This document shows positions 8,604 through 18,756 of a stretch of 64,000 bases of DNA, in pieces; within the stretch, counting starts at the first letter, position 1, and each line of letters opens with the position of its first letter. The notes under the pieces are model-generated. The model was not told the origin of the DNA and ran no database searches. It was given only the letters and a program-made list of their open reading frames with translations. The position numbers and the translations under genes were made by a program. Source of the stretch: Desulfonatronum lacustre DSM 10312. GTDB taxonomy: Bacteria > Desulfobacterota > Desulfovibrionia > Desulfovibrionales > Desulfonatronaceae. The DNA lies in NCBI RefSeq assembly GCF_000519265.1, contig NZ_KI912608.1, positions 3,647,921-3,711,920 of the forward strand, read 5' to 3'.

Positions 8604-9605
8604 ATGAAATACCAGCCGCCCTTCACAATCACCCCGGAAATCCTGAACCGGGTCGCCGCAATCAGCGAGGCCGTCGGGCGGCTGACCGTACTCACGGACC
8701 AAGCCAGGGCGCTCCGATTGAGGCGCATCAATCGCGTCCGCACCATTCATGGTTCGCTGGCCATCGAGGGCAACACCCTGAGCGAGGCGCAGATCAGCGC
8801 TATCTTGGAGGGCAAGCGGGTCATCGCCCCACCACGTGAGGTGCAAGAGGTGAAGAATGCGTTGGCCGCTTATGAACATTTCGATACCTGGAAGCCTCGG
8901 GTGGAAAAGGACCTGCTGGAGGCGCATCGAATTTTGATGTCCGGCCTTATTGACGAAGCGGGAAGCTACCGACGCGGTGGCGTGGGAGTGATGTCAGGCC
9001 AAGAGGTGATACACATGGCGCCACCCGCCGCCCGGGTACCACGGCTGATGGCCGACCTGTTCGCCTGGTTGAGTACTACCGAAGCCCATCCGCTCATTTC
9101 CAGCTCCGTCTTTCACTACGAATTCGAATTCATTCATCCCTTTGCCGACGGCAACGGCCGGATGGGGCGGCTGTGGCAGAGTCTGATTCTGACCCGCTGG
9201 AATCCCCTATTCGCCGATATCCCGGTGGAAAGCCTGATCTTCGAGCACCAGGAAGAGTATTATCATGTCTTGCGCGAGAGCACCCGCCAGACCGATTCCG
9301 CGCCGTTCATCGCCTTCATGTTGCGGATGATTCTGGAGGCTTTGACCACCTTCGCCCCCCAAGTCACCCCCCAAGTCACCCCCCAAGTTGGTGATTTGCT
9401 GGCGGTGATTCAGGGCGAGATGGGCCGAGAAGCGTTGCAACTGGCCCTGGGCCTATCGGACCGAAAATCGTTCCGCGAGCGCTACCTCAAACCGGCCCTG
9501 GCCGATGGCCTGATTGAGATGACAATCCCCGGCAAACCCAACAGCCGCCTTCAGAAATACCGCCTGACCGACAAGGGGCGTCAGGCCGTGATGAACCGAT
9601 CATGA
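8604..9605 (+). CDS. Fic family protein (class II, self-inhibited AMPylator type)
   Basis: A 333-residue protein. The catalytic motif HPFADGNGRMGR starts at His178, giving the canonical HxFx(D/E)GNGRxxR. An N-terminal inhibitory helix motif SLAIEGN (residues 51-57) fits (S/T)xxxE(G/N), the hallmark of class II Fic proteins in which Glu blocks ATP until released. Fic enzymes usually transfer AMP to Ser/Thr/Tyr of a target. A proline-rich repeat linker (PQVTPQVTPQV, near residues 252-262) joins the Fic fold to a C-terminal winged-helix-like domain, so DNA binding or autoregulation is possible. Start ATG 8604; stands alone in the plus orientation and converges with the next gene. Confidence 0.92.
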   Translation: MKYQPPFTITPEILNRVAAISEAVGRLTVLTDQARALRLRRINRVRTIHGSLAIEGNTLSEAQISAILEGKRVIAPPREVQEVKNALAAYEHFDTWKPRVEKDLLEAHRILMSGLIDEAGSYRRGGVGVMSGQEVIHMAPPAARVPRLMADLFAWLSTTEAHPLISSSVFHYEFEFIHPFADGNGRMGRLWQSLILTRWNPLFADIPVESLIFEHQEEYYHVLRESTRQTDSAPFIAFMLRMILEALTTFAPQVTPQVTPQVGDLLAVIQGEMGREALQLALGLSDRKSFRERYLKPALADGLIEMTIPGKPNSRLQKYRLTDKGRQAVMNRS

Positions 9606-9633
9606 TAATCCGTTGGCGCTCTTCGCCGGGATT

Positions 9634-9927
9634 TCAGCGTATAGATTCCAGCATTTGCTTCCGCTCCAGCGTATATTCCCACCAGCACCGGGGCGCTTCG
9701 CCGTTCATGAACCGGGTCACGGAGAGAAACACGTCGAGCACGCAGGGATCTTGTCGTTTGCCGGTGACGGCCTGAAGACGTTCATACATTTCCAGCGGGT
9801 CCAGGCCTTTGAGCTGTTCGGGCCGGTGAACGCCCAAAAGCCGAAGATCCTCAGCCATGGCCCGCCCGATGTTGGGCAGGTCCGTCAGATCGTGGAGACG
9901 GTCGCGGCAGACTTTGGCGGGGTGCAA
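9634..9927 (-). CDS. Cdd1-like helix-hairpin-helix protein ('pathogenicity locus' family)
   Basis: A 97-residue protein with DLPNIGRAMAEDLRLLGV, a helix-hairpin-helix-like motif, followed by LKGLDPLEMYERLQAVTG and a conserved Cys (DPCVLDVF). This is the Cdd1/pathogenicity-locus family; the fold implies nucleic-acid binding but no function is established. The start appears to be TTG 9927 with AGGAT six bases upstream. It lies 17 bp downstream of the KilA-N gene and probably shares its transcript. Confidence 0.75.
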   Translation of the reverse strand: MHPAKVCRDRLHDLTDLPNIGRAMAEDLRLLGVHRPEQLKGLDPLEMYERLQAVTGKRQDPCVLDVFLSVTRFMNGEAPRCWWEYTLERKQMLESIR

Positions 9928-9944
9928 AGACTGATCCTTTTGAA

Positions 9945-10802
9945 TTAATTTGCTGAATCCAAAGAAACACTAACGGCTCCACCTTCCAGCCGTTTGATGC
10001 TCCGGTCGACGGTCAGGATTTCCATTTGTTCGATGGCGATGCGGTTCAGCTTTCGCAGTCGTTCGGGTTGTTCGATTCCTTCCTTGATGAACAGCGCGTT
10101 CAAGTTTTCCAGATTGGCCAGACAGACCAACTGGGCAGCGTTGGCCTGATCGCGGATGTTGCCTTTTTCCTTGGGGTTCGCGTCCCGCCATTGTTTGGCC
10201 GTCATGCCGAAAAGCGCCATGTTCAGCACGTCCGCCTCACTGGCATAGACCAGATTGACCTGTTGGCCGGACAATTCCGGCGGGATGAGGTTCGCCTTGA
10301 TGGCATCGGTGTGGATGCGGTAATTGATATTGGCCAGATTGCGTTTGATGTCCCATCCCAGCTGGGCCTGCTCGGCCTCCTTGAGCCGCTGGAACTCCTT
10401 GATCAGGTAGAGCTTGAACTCCACGGAAACCCAGGAGGCGAACTCGAAGGCGATGTCGCGATGGGCGAAGGTACCGCCGTAGCGGCCGGCTTTGGAGACA
10501 ATCCCTCTGGCCTGAGTACGTTGAATCCACTGCTTCGGCGTCAGGGTGAAGCTGTTGAGACCTGCCTGCATTCTAAACCCGTCGAATTCGACGGAATTAA
10601 AATCGGGGTTGTGAATCTGCTCCCATATCCCGAGAAATTCCAAGGTGTTTCGATTGCGAATCCAGTTCCGAACCAGATCGTCGGACCGCTCAGTATCTCG
10701 GTGGCGGGCGATGTCGGTGAGCGAGATATAATCTTCCTCGGCCATCCGGGCGATGGTGATTCGCGTATTCATCACCTCAATTTCACGGTTTTTCGTTGTC
10801 AT
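9945..10802 (-). CDS. KilA-N domain protein
   Basis: A 285-residue protein. The N-terminal half (residues ~10-135: YISLTDIARHRDTERSDDLVRNWIRNRNTLEFLGIW up to FAHRDIAFEFASWVSVEF) is a KilA-N domain, a DNA-binding fold of phage and mobile-element proteins. The C-terminal half is helical, with conserved KANLIPPELSGQ and NPKEKGNIRDQA blocks seen in chromosomal KilA-N proteins. Such genes often travel with restriction-modification or defence loci. Its ATG overlaps an upstream 39-codon frame by ATGA. Confidence 0.88.
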   Translation of the reverse strand: MTTKNREIEVMNTRITIARMAEEDYISLTDIARHRDTERSDDLVRNWIRNRNTLEFLGIWEQIHNPDFNSVEFDGFRMQAGLNSFTLTPKQWIQRTQARGIVSKAGRYGGTFAHRDIAFEFASWVSVEFKLYLIKEFQRLKEAEQAQLGWDIKRNLANINYRIHTDAIKANLIPPELSGQQVNLVYASEADVLNMALFGMTAKQWRDANPKEKGNIRDQANAAQLVCLANLENLNALFIKEGIEQPERLRKLNRIAIEQMEILTVDRSIKRLEGGAVSVSLDSAN

Positions 10803-10918
10803 GTGCTCACCTCGACAATGGTCATGGTGTCGTTGCCGAAGCTATCCAACACCTTCACCGCGACCTTGCATCGCCGCGACACTTCTTGGGCTGGGCTGTG
10901 GAAGGTGGTCTCAGTCAT
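10799..10918 (-). pseudogene. 39-codon frame resembling the tail of a DNA methyltransferase or restriction-type protein
   Basis: Reading on the minus strand gives MTETTFHSPAQEVSRRC followed by KVAVKVLDSFGNDTMTIVEV and a stop that overlaps the KilA-N start as ATGA. The 'xVKVxDxFGNDTMxxxEV' ending is one I associate with the extreme C-terminus of adenine-specific methyltransferase or restriction-associated proteins; this is from memory and low confidence. Its ATG overlaps the stop of the secreted-protein gene as ATGACTGA. The simplest reading is a remnant of a larger gene removed by deletion, leaving KilA-N and Cdd1 behind. Confidence 0.4.
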
Positions 10919-11357
10919 CAGTAGCGATTGCCATGCGCGCGGCGCGTTGCAGGTCACCATCGGCACTGTCGTCAAATGAAAAACTGTAAATGATCCAATC
11001 GTCTTTCGGACGGTAAAAAGTGAACTCCATCCTCAAGGGTTGCCGCTCGAAGAGGGCCAGGTAGGTGACTTGAATCAGGCGTTCTCCATAGCTGTGATGC
11101 CCGATCCGGTCCTGGCCCAGGTATGTCCCGAGCATTGGCTGAAGAGCGGTTAACTGCCCTTTCAGGTTGAGAACCTGATCGGATGTGACGTTGATCCATC
11201 TGTTCGTGGAGTAGATGCTGTCCACAGCCTGAACGATCTCTCCTTGCTCGTAAAAATTAAAGAAATTCTCGATTTCCTGCTCGTAACTCTTGGCCCAGGC
11301 CGAGGTGGAGATTGTCGCAACGAGGATCATTCCAAAGACAGATTGCAGAAATTTCAT
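10911..11357 (-). CDS. Small secreted protein of unknown function
   Basis: A 148-residue protein with a clear signal peptide (MKFLQSVFGMILVATISTSAWA, cleavage expected after AWA). The mature part starts KSYEQEIENFFNFYEQGE and is mixed alpha/beta, ending near DWIIYSFSFDDSADGDLQRA. A domain that binds or senses a periplasmic partner is plausible; I do not recognise the family. The start has TTTTCCTCCC on the plus strand, i.e. GGGAGGAAAA upstream, a strong Shine-Dalgarno. The gene is followed directly by the overlapping 39-codon fragment. Confidence 0.65.
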   Translation of the reverse strand: MKFLQSVFGMILVATISTSAWAKSYEQEIENFFNFYEQGEIVQAVDSIYSTNRWINVTSDQVLNLKGQLTALQPMLGTYLGQDRIGHHSYGERLIQVTYLALFERQPLRMEFTFYRPKDDWIIYSFSFDDSADGDLQRAARMAIATDD

Positions 11358-11496
11358 CTTTTCCTCCCGTGTTTTTTGAGTGAAGCCGTGGAGAGCAGCG
11401 ATGGACGGCTTGAATGGCGAAACTGGCTATTGCGGAACAGAGCGGAGAGCGAATCATCCGCGACACCTCATGTCTACTTTGACTTGTCGTGATCCT

Positions 11497-12792
11497 CTAT
11501 TCCACCTTTTCGAGGGTCTGTTTCAGACCTTTCCGGCCAACAGAAACCGCCGTCGGCGTAAGGTTCTGGTCGGTGCAGGCCTGGATGGCCGAGGCGACGT
11601 CTTTGAGGCCGGAGCCGGTGATCAGCAGGCAGATGGTTTCCTCGGGGGAAAGATTTCCGGTCTGGGCCGCGGCAAGGGCTCCGGCCAGGGCCGCGGCGCC
11701 TGCCGGTTCGGCGAAGACGCCGGTGTTGCGGGCCAGGGTGGGGATGGCTTGGAGGATGGTTGGGTCGTCGACTTTGATGAACGCGCCGTGGGTTTCCCGG
11801 ACCGCGGCCAGGGCCTTGAGGCGGTCGCGGGGCAGGCCGGCGGAGATGGAGTCGGCCACGGTGTGGGCCGGGATGGCGGGTTTGGTCAGAGGGGCTTCGT
11901 TGTTGTGCCAAGCTTGGTGGAGATAGTCGCTTCCCGCGGCCTGGACGCCCATCAGCCGAGGCAGGCGGGTGGTCAGGCCCAGGGCCTTGAGGTCGGCGAA
12001 GCCTTTGTGCAGGCCACCGATGATGCAGCCGTCGCCCACGCCCACGAAGACCCGGTCCGGCACTTCCCAGCCGGATTGTTCGGCGATTTCGAAGGCCGCC
12101 GTCTTTTTGCCTTCGGTCATGAAGGGGTTGTAGGCGGTGTTGCGGTTGTACCAGGGGCGGACCCGGCAGGCGGCCATACACAGATCGAAGGCGTCGTCGT
12201 AGCTGCCCTGCACGGTGAAGACCCGGGCTCCGAAGGCCAGCAACTGGGCCACTTTGGCCTGGGGGGCCGAGGCGGGTACGAAGATCACGCAGTTCAGGTT
12301 CATGGACGCGGCCATGCCGGCCAGGGCCGCGGCGGCGTTGCCCGTGCTGGCGCAGGCCACGGTGGTCAGGCCCATGGATTTGGCCTGGGCGACGGCCAGG
12401 GCGCTGGCCCGGTCCTTGAGCGAGGCCGTGGGCTGGCGGGTTTCGTCCTTGATCAGAACACGGGCCACGCCAAGCAGCCTGGCCAGGCGCGGGGACTCGT
12501 ACAGGGGCGTCCAGCCCGTGACCAGGGGCGGGGTTTCGGCGTCCAGGGGCAGGGGCAGGAGGGAGCGGTAGCGCCACAGGGTTTGGGGGCCCCGGGCCAG
12601 GGCTTCCGGGGTGAACGCGGAGCGGGCGGCCTGGTAGTCGTAGCGCAGGTCCAGGATGCCCTCGTTTTCGAGTTTTCCGGCATGGTCGGGGCAGACGTAG
12701 CCCATATTCAGGGGGGCGACGGTCTTGCCGCAGATTTGGCAGACGGCCCCGGTGACGAAGGGGCCTTGGGGAAACGGCGGAATGGCGGTCAT
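11497..12792 (-). CDS. thrC: Threonine synthase-like PLP enzyme
   Basis: A 431-residue fold-type II PLP enzyme. SLKDRAS holds the Schiff-base lysine (about K126) and STGNAAAALAGMAA is the phosphate/substrate-binding segment. An N-terminal CxxC...C zinc-ribbon-like segment (CQICGK, YVCPDH) occurs in many bacterial threonine synthases of this branch. Expected reaction: O-phosphohomoserine to threonine. I chose ATG 12792, which has AAAGGA eight bases upstream, over a TTG at 12819 that would overlap the permease stop. Placement next to an ABC importer rather than hom/thrB leaves room for a related ammonia-lyase role. Confidence 0.8.
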   Translation of the reverse strand: MTAIPPFPQGPFVTGAVCQICGKTVAPLNMGYVCPDHAGKLENEGILDLRYDYQAARSAFTPEALARGPQTLWRYRSLLPLPLDAETPPLVTGWTPLYESPRLARLLGVARVLIKDETRQPTASLKDRASALAVAQAKSMGLTTVACASTGNAAAALAGMAASMNLNCVIFVPASAPQAKVAQLLAFGARVFTVQGSYDDAFDLCMAACRVRPWYNRNTAYNPFMTEGKKTAAFEIAEQSGWEVPDRVFVGVGDGCIIGGLHKGFADLKALGLTTRLPRLMGVQAAGSDYLHQAWHNNEAPLTKPAIPAHTVADSISAGLPRDRLKALAAVRETHGAFIKVDDPTILQAIPTLARNTGVFAEPAGAAALAGALAAAQTGNLSPEETICLLITGSGLKDVASAIQACTDQNLTPTAVSVGRKGLKQTLEKVE

Positions 12793-12815
12793 GAAAGCGT
12801 CCTTTGCGAGCGCGG

Positions 12816-13577
12816 TCAACTCCGGAAGGCCCAGCCCGTGGTCCGCTTTTCCAGGGCCGCGAAGATGGCGTACATCCCGATGCCCATGGCCGCGATGACG
12901 ATCAGCCCGGCAAAGACCAGGGGCACGTTGAACCGGGCGCTGGCGGACATCATCAGGTAGCCGATGCCCTCGTTGGAGGCCACGGTTTCGGAGATCACCG
13001 AACCGACGAAGGCCAGGGTCACGGCGATCTTCAGCGAGGCGAAGAAGTAGGGCATGGAGTTGGGGATGCCCACCTTGAGCAGGATGGTCAGCTTGGACGC
13101 CCCCAGGACCCGGAGCACGTCTTCCAGCTCCGGCTCAATGGTGGCCAGGCCGGTGGCCACGTTGACCACCACGGGAAAGAAGGAGATCAGAAACGCGGTG
13201 ATGATCGCCGGGACCGTGCCGATGCCGAACCAGATCACCAGCAGGGGCACCAGGGCCACCTTGGGCACGGAGTTGAAGCCGATCAGGATCGGGTAAAAGG
13301 CCCGGTAGAGCAGTTTGGATGACCCGATGATCACGCCCACGAGCATGCCGAAAACCACGGCCAGGCCGAATCCGGCCAGGGTGGTGTAGAGGGTCTGCAA
13401 GGCGTGCTTGCTGATGGGGCCGGCGAACTCGTATCCGGCCATCACGGCCTCGCTGGGCGGAGGCAGGATGTAGCTGGGGATTTTGGCCAGCCGGGAGACG
13501 GCTTCCCAGGCCACGAACATGGCCACGGTGACGATCACCGGGGAAAAACGTTCCAGGTTTTTACGCAGTGGGGACAT
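12816..13577 (-). CDS. ABC transporter permease (NMT1/SsuC type)
   Basis: A 253-residue inner-membrane permease with about six membrane segments and the EAA-type loop (PELEDVLRVLGASKLTILLKV). It belongs to the BPD_transp_1 family serving SsuC/TauC/ThiX-like importers of sulfonates, pyrimidines and related small molecules. Its start overlaps the end of the ATPase gene by 17 nt, so both are co-translated. The order is binding protein, ATPase, permease, then the threonine-synthase-like gene 23 bp downstream. Confidence 0.9.
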   Translation of the reverse strand: MSPLRKNLERFSPVIVTVAMFVAWEAVSRLAKIPSYILPPPSEAVMAGYEFAGPISKHALQTLYTTLAGFGLAVVFGMLVGVIIGSSKLLYRAFYPILIGFNSVPKVALVPLLVIWFGIGTVPAIITAFLISFFPVVVNVATGLATIEPELEDVLRVLGASKLTILLKVGIPNSMPYFFASLKIAVTLAFVGSVISETVASNEGIGYLMMSASARFNVPLVFAGLIVIAAMGIGMYAIFAALEKRTTGWAFRS

Positions 13578-14427
13578 CGGCGATTCCTTGGGGGCCGTCG
13601 CAGCGCACGCGCTCGATGTGGCCGCGCAGCTCGTGGACGATGTCCACGAAGGCCGGTTCGTAGCAGGTTTCCAGGGTGCGTGGTCCGGGCAGGTCCACGC
13701 GGCGGCTGTGGACGATGCGTCCGGGACGGCTGCTCATCACGTGGACCGTGTCCGCCAGAAACACGGCTTCGCGCAGGTCGTGGGTCACCAGGACCACGGT
13801 GAGCTGCTTGGCGCGGCGCAGATCGGCCAGCACGCACCACAATTCCTCACGGGTGAAGGCGTCCAGGGCCCCGAAGGGCTCGTCCAGCATCAGCAGCCGG
13901 GGATCGTGGATCAGGGCGCGGCAGAGATTGGCCCGCTGGCGCATGCCGCCGGAGAGTTCCCAGGGTTGCTTGGATTCGTAGGGCGCCAGGCCCACGGTCC
14001 GCAGCAGGTTGCGGGCCCGTTCCAGATAGGCGGGCTTCTCCTTGCGCAGTCGGCTCCGGTGGGGCTCAACGATCTCCAGGGGGAGCATGATGTTGCGCAG
14101 GGTGTCGCGCCAGGGCAGGAGGGTGGGGTTCTGGAAGGCCATGCCCACGAAGGACAGCGTGCCGCCGACCCGGTCGCCGTCCACGAAGACCGCGCCCCGT
14201 GTCGGGGGCATCAGGCCGGTGACCAGCTTGAGCAGGGTGGATTTGCCGCACCCGGACGGGCCGACCACGGCCACGAAGTCCCCTTCGCGGATATCCAGGT
14301 TCAGCCCCTGGACGGCCAGGCTCTCGGCGTCCTCGCCATAGGCCAGGTCAACGTCTTTTATTTCAACGAACAGGCCCGCACGGCCGGTTTGGCCGTGCGG
14401 GTCCGCGTGATCTGCTTGCGATGTCAT
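13561..14427 (-). CDS. ABC transporter ATP-binding protein (SsuB/TauB/ThiZ type)
   Basis: A 288-residue nucleotide-binding subunit. Walker A GPSGCGKST, Q-loop AFQNPTLLPW, signature LSGGMRQR, Walker B LLMLDEPFGALD and the H-loop TH of VLVTHD are all present, so it should be active. The extended C-terminus (~60 residues after the H-loop) is usual for NitT/TauT-family ATPases. ATG 14427 lies 17 bp after the binding-protein stop. Confidence 0.93.
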   Translation of the reverse strand: MTSQADHADPHGQTGRAGLFVEIKDVDLAYGEDAESLAVQGLNLDIREGDFVAVVGPSGCGKSTLLKLVTGLMPPTRGAVFVDGDRVGGTLSFVGMAFQNPTLLPWRDTLRNIMLPLEIVEPHRSRLRKEKPAYLERARNLLRTVGLAPYESKQPWELSGGMRQRANLCRALIHDPRLLMLDEPFGALDAFTREELWCVLADLRRAKQLTVVLVTHDLREAVFLADTVHVMSSRPGRIVHSRRVDLPGPRTLETCYEPAFVDIVHELRGHIERVRCDGPQGIADVPTA

Positions 14428-14444
14428 GGATTGAAGAATCGCCC

Positions 14445-15479
<1,035 letters not shown>

Positions 15480-16058
15480 GGGTTCCTCCAGACGGAAGCT
15501 TTTTGGGGTGAGGGCCTGGGCGACGAACGCGGTCGCCGGGTCTGACTGCCGGGTTGCCGTGCGCGGAATCCGGCGATGAAAAGTACCACAAGCAACGGCT
15601 GTGCCATGGTTGGAATCCAGCGGTTTTCATAGATGTTCTTGGTTTCGCCGGGTTCCGCGTCGAACTCTTGCGCGTTGGGAATCTTTCAAAAAACGTGCAT
15701 TTTTGCAAGGTCGGATTACAAAAACGGCAGGACGAATCCGTCTAAATTAATGAATGCTTCAGGTTTTTTTGTTCTCTGTAAAAAAATTATAATTCCAGAA
15801 TAGTAGGTTGTAGTGTGTCCACGGGGATTCCCAGTGTGGGCCTGCGATCATCGAAATCGAAATCGCTATCGAAATCGGAAAGTTGCCAGGAATCGATTTC
15901 GATCACGGCTTCGATTTCGATACCGATCAAGAGCACCTGTGGCTCAAGAACAAATCTGCCCCTGATAGATGCTTCATGGGCGGTTGACTCCGGTCCGGCT
16001 CTCGGATAGTGGCATACGTTTTCGTTTTGTTTCTTGAAGCCTCAAGTCCGGATACCCC
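15480..16058. other. Intergenic region between divergent operons
   Basis: This 579-bp gap lies between the leftward importer operon and rightward ffh. It holds an AT-rich stretch at about 15745-15805, a plausible promoter zone, and the hexamer-arm hairpin element at 15847-15930. No convincing gene or RNA is visible; several short frames here are GC-skew artefacts. Confidence 0.5.
15847..15930. repeat. Hexamer-arm hairpin element, copy A (GGCAACTTT-core class)
   Basis: The left arm is made of ATCGAAATCGAAATCG-type hexamers and the right arm of their reverse complement (TCGATTTCGATACC). The 13-bp spacer contains AAAGTTGCCAG. Just outside lies GGCTCAAGAACAAATCTGCC. Both the spacer and this flank recur, reverse-complemented, in copy D (27804-27900), which shows this is a defined element and not just simple-sequence drift. 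Confidence 0.8.
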
Positions 16059-17528
16059 ATGTTCGACAGTTTAGCGGATCGTCTGCAATCCGTCTTCAAA
16101 AAAATCCGCGGTCACGGCCGATTGGATGAGAAGAGCGTCCAGGAAGGCTTGCGCGAGGTGCGTCTGGCCTTGCTGGAAGCGGACGTCAATTTCAAGGTCG
16201 TCAAGGACTTCGTGGAACGGGTCCGGGAACGGGCCATGGGCCAGGACGTCCTGGGCAGCCTGACGCCCGGTCAGCAGGTAGTCAAGATCGTCCACGATGA
16301 AATGGTCGACTTGCTGGGCGGCGAGCATCTGGGATTGCAACTCCAGGGCAAGCCGCCGGTGGTCATCATGCTGGTCGGTTTGCAGGGCTCGGGAAAGACG
16401 ACCACCGCGGCCAAGCTGGCCCTGCACCTGCGCCGTCTGAAGCGTTCTCCCTTCCTGGTCCCCGCGGACGTCTACCGCCCCGCCGCCATTGATCAGCTCC
16501 ACAAGCTGGCCTCCCAACTGGACGTTCCGGCTTTTGCCTCCACCGCCCAGATGCGGCCCGTGGACATCTGCCTCCAGGCTCGGGACGAGGCGGCCCTCAA
16601 GGGCTTGGACGTTCTCCTGGTGGACACGGCCGGGCGGTTGCACATCGATGCGCCGCTGATGGATGAGCTGGTGGCCGTGAAGCAGGCCTTGAGTCCTCAG
16701 GAAATTCTCTTCGTGGCCGATGCCATGACCGGTCAGGACGCAGTCAACGTGGCGGTCAAATTCGATGAGCTTCTGGATTTGTCCGGCATCGTGCTGACCA
16801 AGATGGAAGGCGACGCCCGTGGCGGCGCGGCCCTGTCCATCAAGTCCGTGACCGGCAAGCCGATCAAGTTCGTGGGCATGGGCGAAAAGGTCAGCGACCT
16901 GGAGGCCTTTCATCCGGACCGCGTGGCTTCGCGCATCCTGGGCATGGGCGACATCCTCTCGCTGATTGAAAAGGCCCAGGGCTCCATAGATCAGGATGAA
17001 GCCGAAGCCCTGCAGAAAAAGATGCAGAAGGCCGAGTTCAACCTGGAGGATTTTCGCGTCCAGATGCGCCGGTTGCGCAAGCTCGGTTCCCTGGAGGGGA
17101 TGCTCAAGCTGATTCCGGGCATGGGCGACCTGCGCAAGCAGCTTGGCGAGATGAAGATGCCGGAAAAAGAGATGGGCCGCATGGAGGCGATCATCAACTC
17201 CATGACCCCGGGGGAGCGCAAGAACCCCAAGGTGATGAACGCGAACCGCAAGCTCCGGGTGGCCAAGGGCAGCGGCGTAAAAGTCCAGGATGTGAACGCG
17301 CTGTTGAAAAATTTCGAACAGATGCAGAAGATGATGAAGAAAATGACCAGCGGGGGAGGTCTTGGAGGCATGAAGATGCCCTCCGGCCCCGGAGGGCTGA
17401 GCTTGCCCGGCGGTCTGGGCGGGCCGGGCGGACCGAGTGGCCTAGGGCTTCCCGCGGGCATGCCGAAAACCGGGACCAAGTCCGCGACCAAGAAGAAAAA
17501 GGAACGGCGCAAGAAAAAACGCCGCTGA
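16059..17528 (+). CDS. ffh: Signal recognition particle GTPase Ffh
   Basis: A 489-residue SRP54 protein. Order: N domain (1-85), GTPase G domain with GLQGSGKTT (G1), DTAGRL (G3) and [10 protein letters not shown] (G4 region), then the methionine-rich M domain that binds 4.5S RNA and signal peptides ([22 protein letters not shown]). A glycine/proline/methionine-rich tail and a basic [12 protein letters not shown] end follow. It guides nascent membrane proteins to the FtsY-SecYEG route. First gene of the core block; rpsP follows after 71 bp. No 4.5S RNA gene is visible nearby. Confidence 0.97.
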   Translation: MFDSLADRLQSVFKKIRGHGRLDEKSVQEGLREVRLALLEADVNFKVVKDFVERVRERAMGQDVLGSLTPGQQVVKIVHDEMVDLLGGEHLGLQLQGKPPVVIMLVGLQGSGKTTTAAKLALHLRRLKRSPFLVPADVYRPAAIDQLHKLASQLDVPAFASTAQMRPVDICLQARDEAALKGLDVLLVDTAGRLHIDAPLMDELVAVKQALSPQEILFVADAMTGQDAVNVAVKFDELLDLSGIVLTKMEGDARGGAALSIKSVTGKPIKFVGMGEKVSDLEAFHPDRVASRILGMGDILSLIEKAQGSIDQDEAEALQKKMQKAEFNLEDFRVQMRRLRKLGSLEGMLKLIPGMGDLRKQLGEMKMPEKEMGRMEAIINSMTPGERKNPKVMNANRKLRVAKGSGVKVQDVNALLKNFEQMQKMMKKMTSGGGLGGMKMPSGPGGLSLPGGLGGPGGPSGLGLPAGMPKTGTKSATKKKKERRKKKRR

Positions 17529-17599
17529 GATCACCGGCGCAATCCACGCCCCCATTTCACGACACCATTTCAGATCAACTTGAAGAGAGGAACGCAGCA

Positions 17600-17854
17600 A
17601 TGGCAATGAGAATCAGACTGACCCGGATGGGCTCCAAGAAGAAGCCGTTTTACCGCATCGTGGCCCTGAACAGCGAAACCCGCCGCGACGGCCGCGCTTT
17701 GGATTTTCTCGGCTACTACAACCCGATGAAAGAGCCCAACGAATTGAAGATCGACACCGACAAGGTCCGCGAATGGATGGCCAAGGGCGCCAAGCCCACG
17801 GACACGGTTCGTTCGCTGTTGGCCAGGGTGGGCTTCAATCAAGCCCAGGCCTAA
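17600..17854 (+). CDS. rpsP: 30S ribosomal protein S16
   Basis: An 84-residue protein starting [22 protein letters not shown], the conserved S16 N-terminus. It binds 16S rRNA and supports 30S assembly. GAGAGG precedes the ATG. The ffh-rpsP-khpA-rimM-trmD-rplS order is a classic conserved ribosome-maturation operon. Confidence 0.97.
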   Translation: MAMRIRLTRMGSKKKPFYRIVALNSETRRDGRALDFLGYYNPMKEPNELKIDTDKVREWMAKGAKPTDTVRSLLARVGFNQAQA

Positions 17855-17959
17855 CAGTTCGTTGATAAACGCCCGCCGGCCGCGTGTTTCAAGCGTCGCG
17901 GGCCTTTGCGTTTTTTTGAGCTGCTCCACGGCGATGAGCTTTTACGGAGTGAAGACGGC

Positions 17960-18190
17960 ATGAAGGAACTCATCGAGTACATTGCCACGTCCTTGGTGGA
18001 TCAGCCCGAGGCCGTGCAGGTTTCCCTGGTGGAGGGCGAGCAGTCTTCCGTGGTGGAGCTGCGCGTGGCCAAGGAAGATCTGGGCAAGGTGATCGGCAAG
18101 CAGGGTCGGACGGCCAAGGCCCTGCGTACGATTCTCGCCGCCGCCTCGGCCAAGGCCGACAAGCGGGTGGTGCTGGAAATCATCGAGTAG
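17960..18190 (+). CDS. khpA: KH-domain RNA-binding protein KhpA
   Basis: A 76-residue protein starting [18 protein letters not shown] single KH domain with the RNA-contacting loop [11 protein letters not shown] (GxxG) fills most of it, as usual for KhpA, which binds many transcripts and in some bacteria pairs with KhpB. An upstream frame opening at 17906 would add 18 residues without conservation. The position between rpsP and rimM is standard. Confidence 0.93.
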   Translation: MKELIEYIATSLVDQPEAVQVSLVEGEQSSVVELRVAKEDLGKVIGKQGRTAKALRTILAAASAKADKRVVLEIIE

Positions 18191-18201
18191 GCGGGTTCAC
18201 G

Positions 18202-18756
18202 ATGTCCGGGCAAGCGTTGGTCCTGGTCGGAAAAGTGATCAAGCCGCACGGTTTGGCAGGGGAGTTCAGTGTCAAAGTGCACGTGGACTCCCCTGATTTT
18301 TTTGCCCATGTCCCACGCCTGTACCTGCGCGGTGCCCCCGGAGAACGTCCGCGTCCCGTGGCCGTGACCTCCTGGAGAATGCACAACGCACGGCTTCTGC
18401 TGCGCCTGGACCAGATCCAGGGGCGTGATGAAGTGGAGCAGGTGCGCGGGGCGGAGTTGCTGGCGCGCCGCGAGGATCTGCCCGATCGTTCGGATGAGGA
18501 CATTTTCATTCAGGAACTGATCGGCATGCGGGTGCTGCTGCCTTCCGGCGAGGTGTTGGGCCGGATCGAGAACGTCAACTTCGGTGCCGGTACCGGAGTC
18601 GGCCAGGAGATCTGGAGCATCCGGACCGGGTCGCGCCGGGAAGTACTCTTTCCGGCGCACCAGGATTTCGTCCTGGACGTGGACCTGGCCGCGGCCACGG
18701 TGCGCATCGATCCGCCGCCTGGGCTGTTGGAATTGTATCTGGGGGAAGAAGGGTAA
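18202..18756 (+). CDS. rimM: Ribosome maturation factor RimM
   Basis: A 184-residue protein. The N-terminal beta-barrel is marked by VLVGKVIKPHGLAGEFSV; the C-terminal PRC-barrel contains LIGMRVLLPSGEVLGRIENV and ends with VDPPxGLLEL-like residues. It assists 16S 3' domain folding around S19. It starts 11 bp after khpA. A 226-bp inverted-repeat element begins right after its stop and separates it from trmD. Confidence 0.95.
   Translation: MSGQALVLVGKVIKPHGLAGEFSVKVHVDSPDFFAHVPRLYLRGAPGERPRPVAVTSWRMHNARLLLRLDQIQGRDEVEQVRGAELLARREDLPDRSDEDIFIQELIGMRVLLPSGEVLGRIENVNFGAGTGVGQEIWSIRTGSRREVLFPAHQDFVLDVDLAAATVRIDPPPGLLELYLGEEG

Noticed and set aside
15815-16009. Short plus-strand frame rich in Ser/Lys before ffh
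   Set aside because: It is repeat copy A plus flanks; no Shine-Dalgarno and no similarity I can name.
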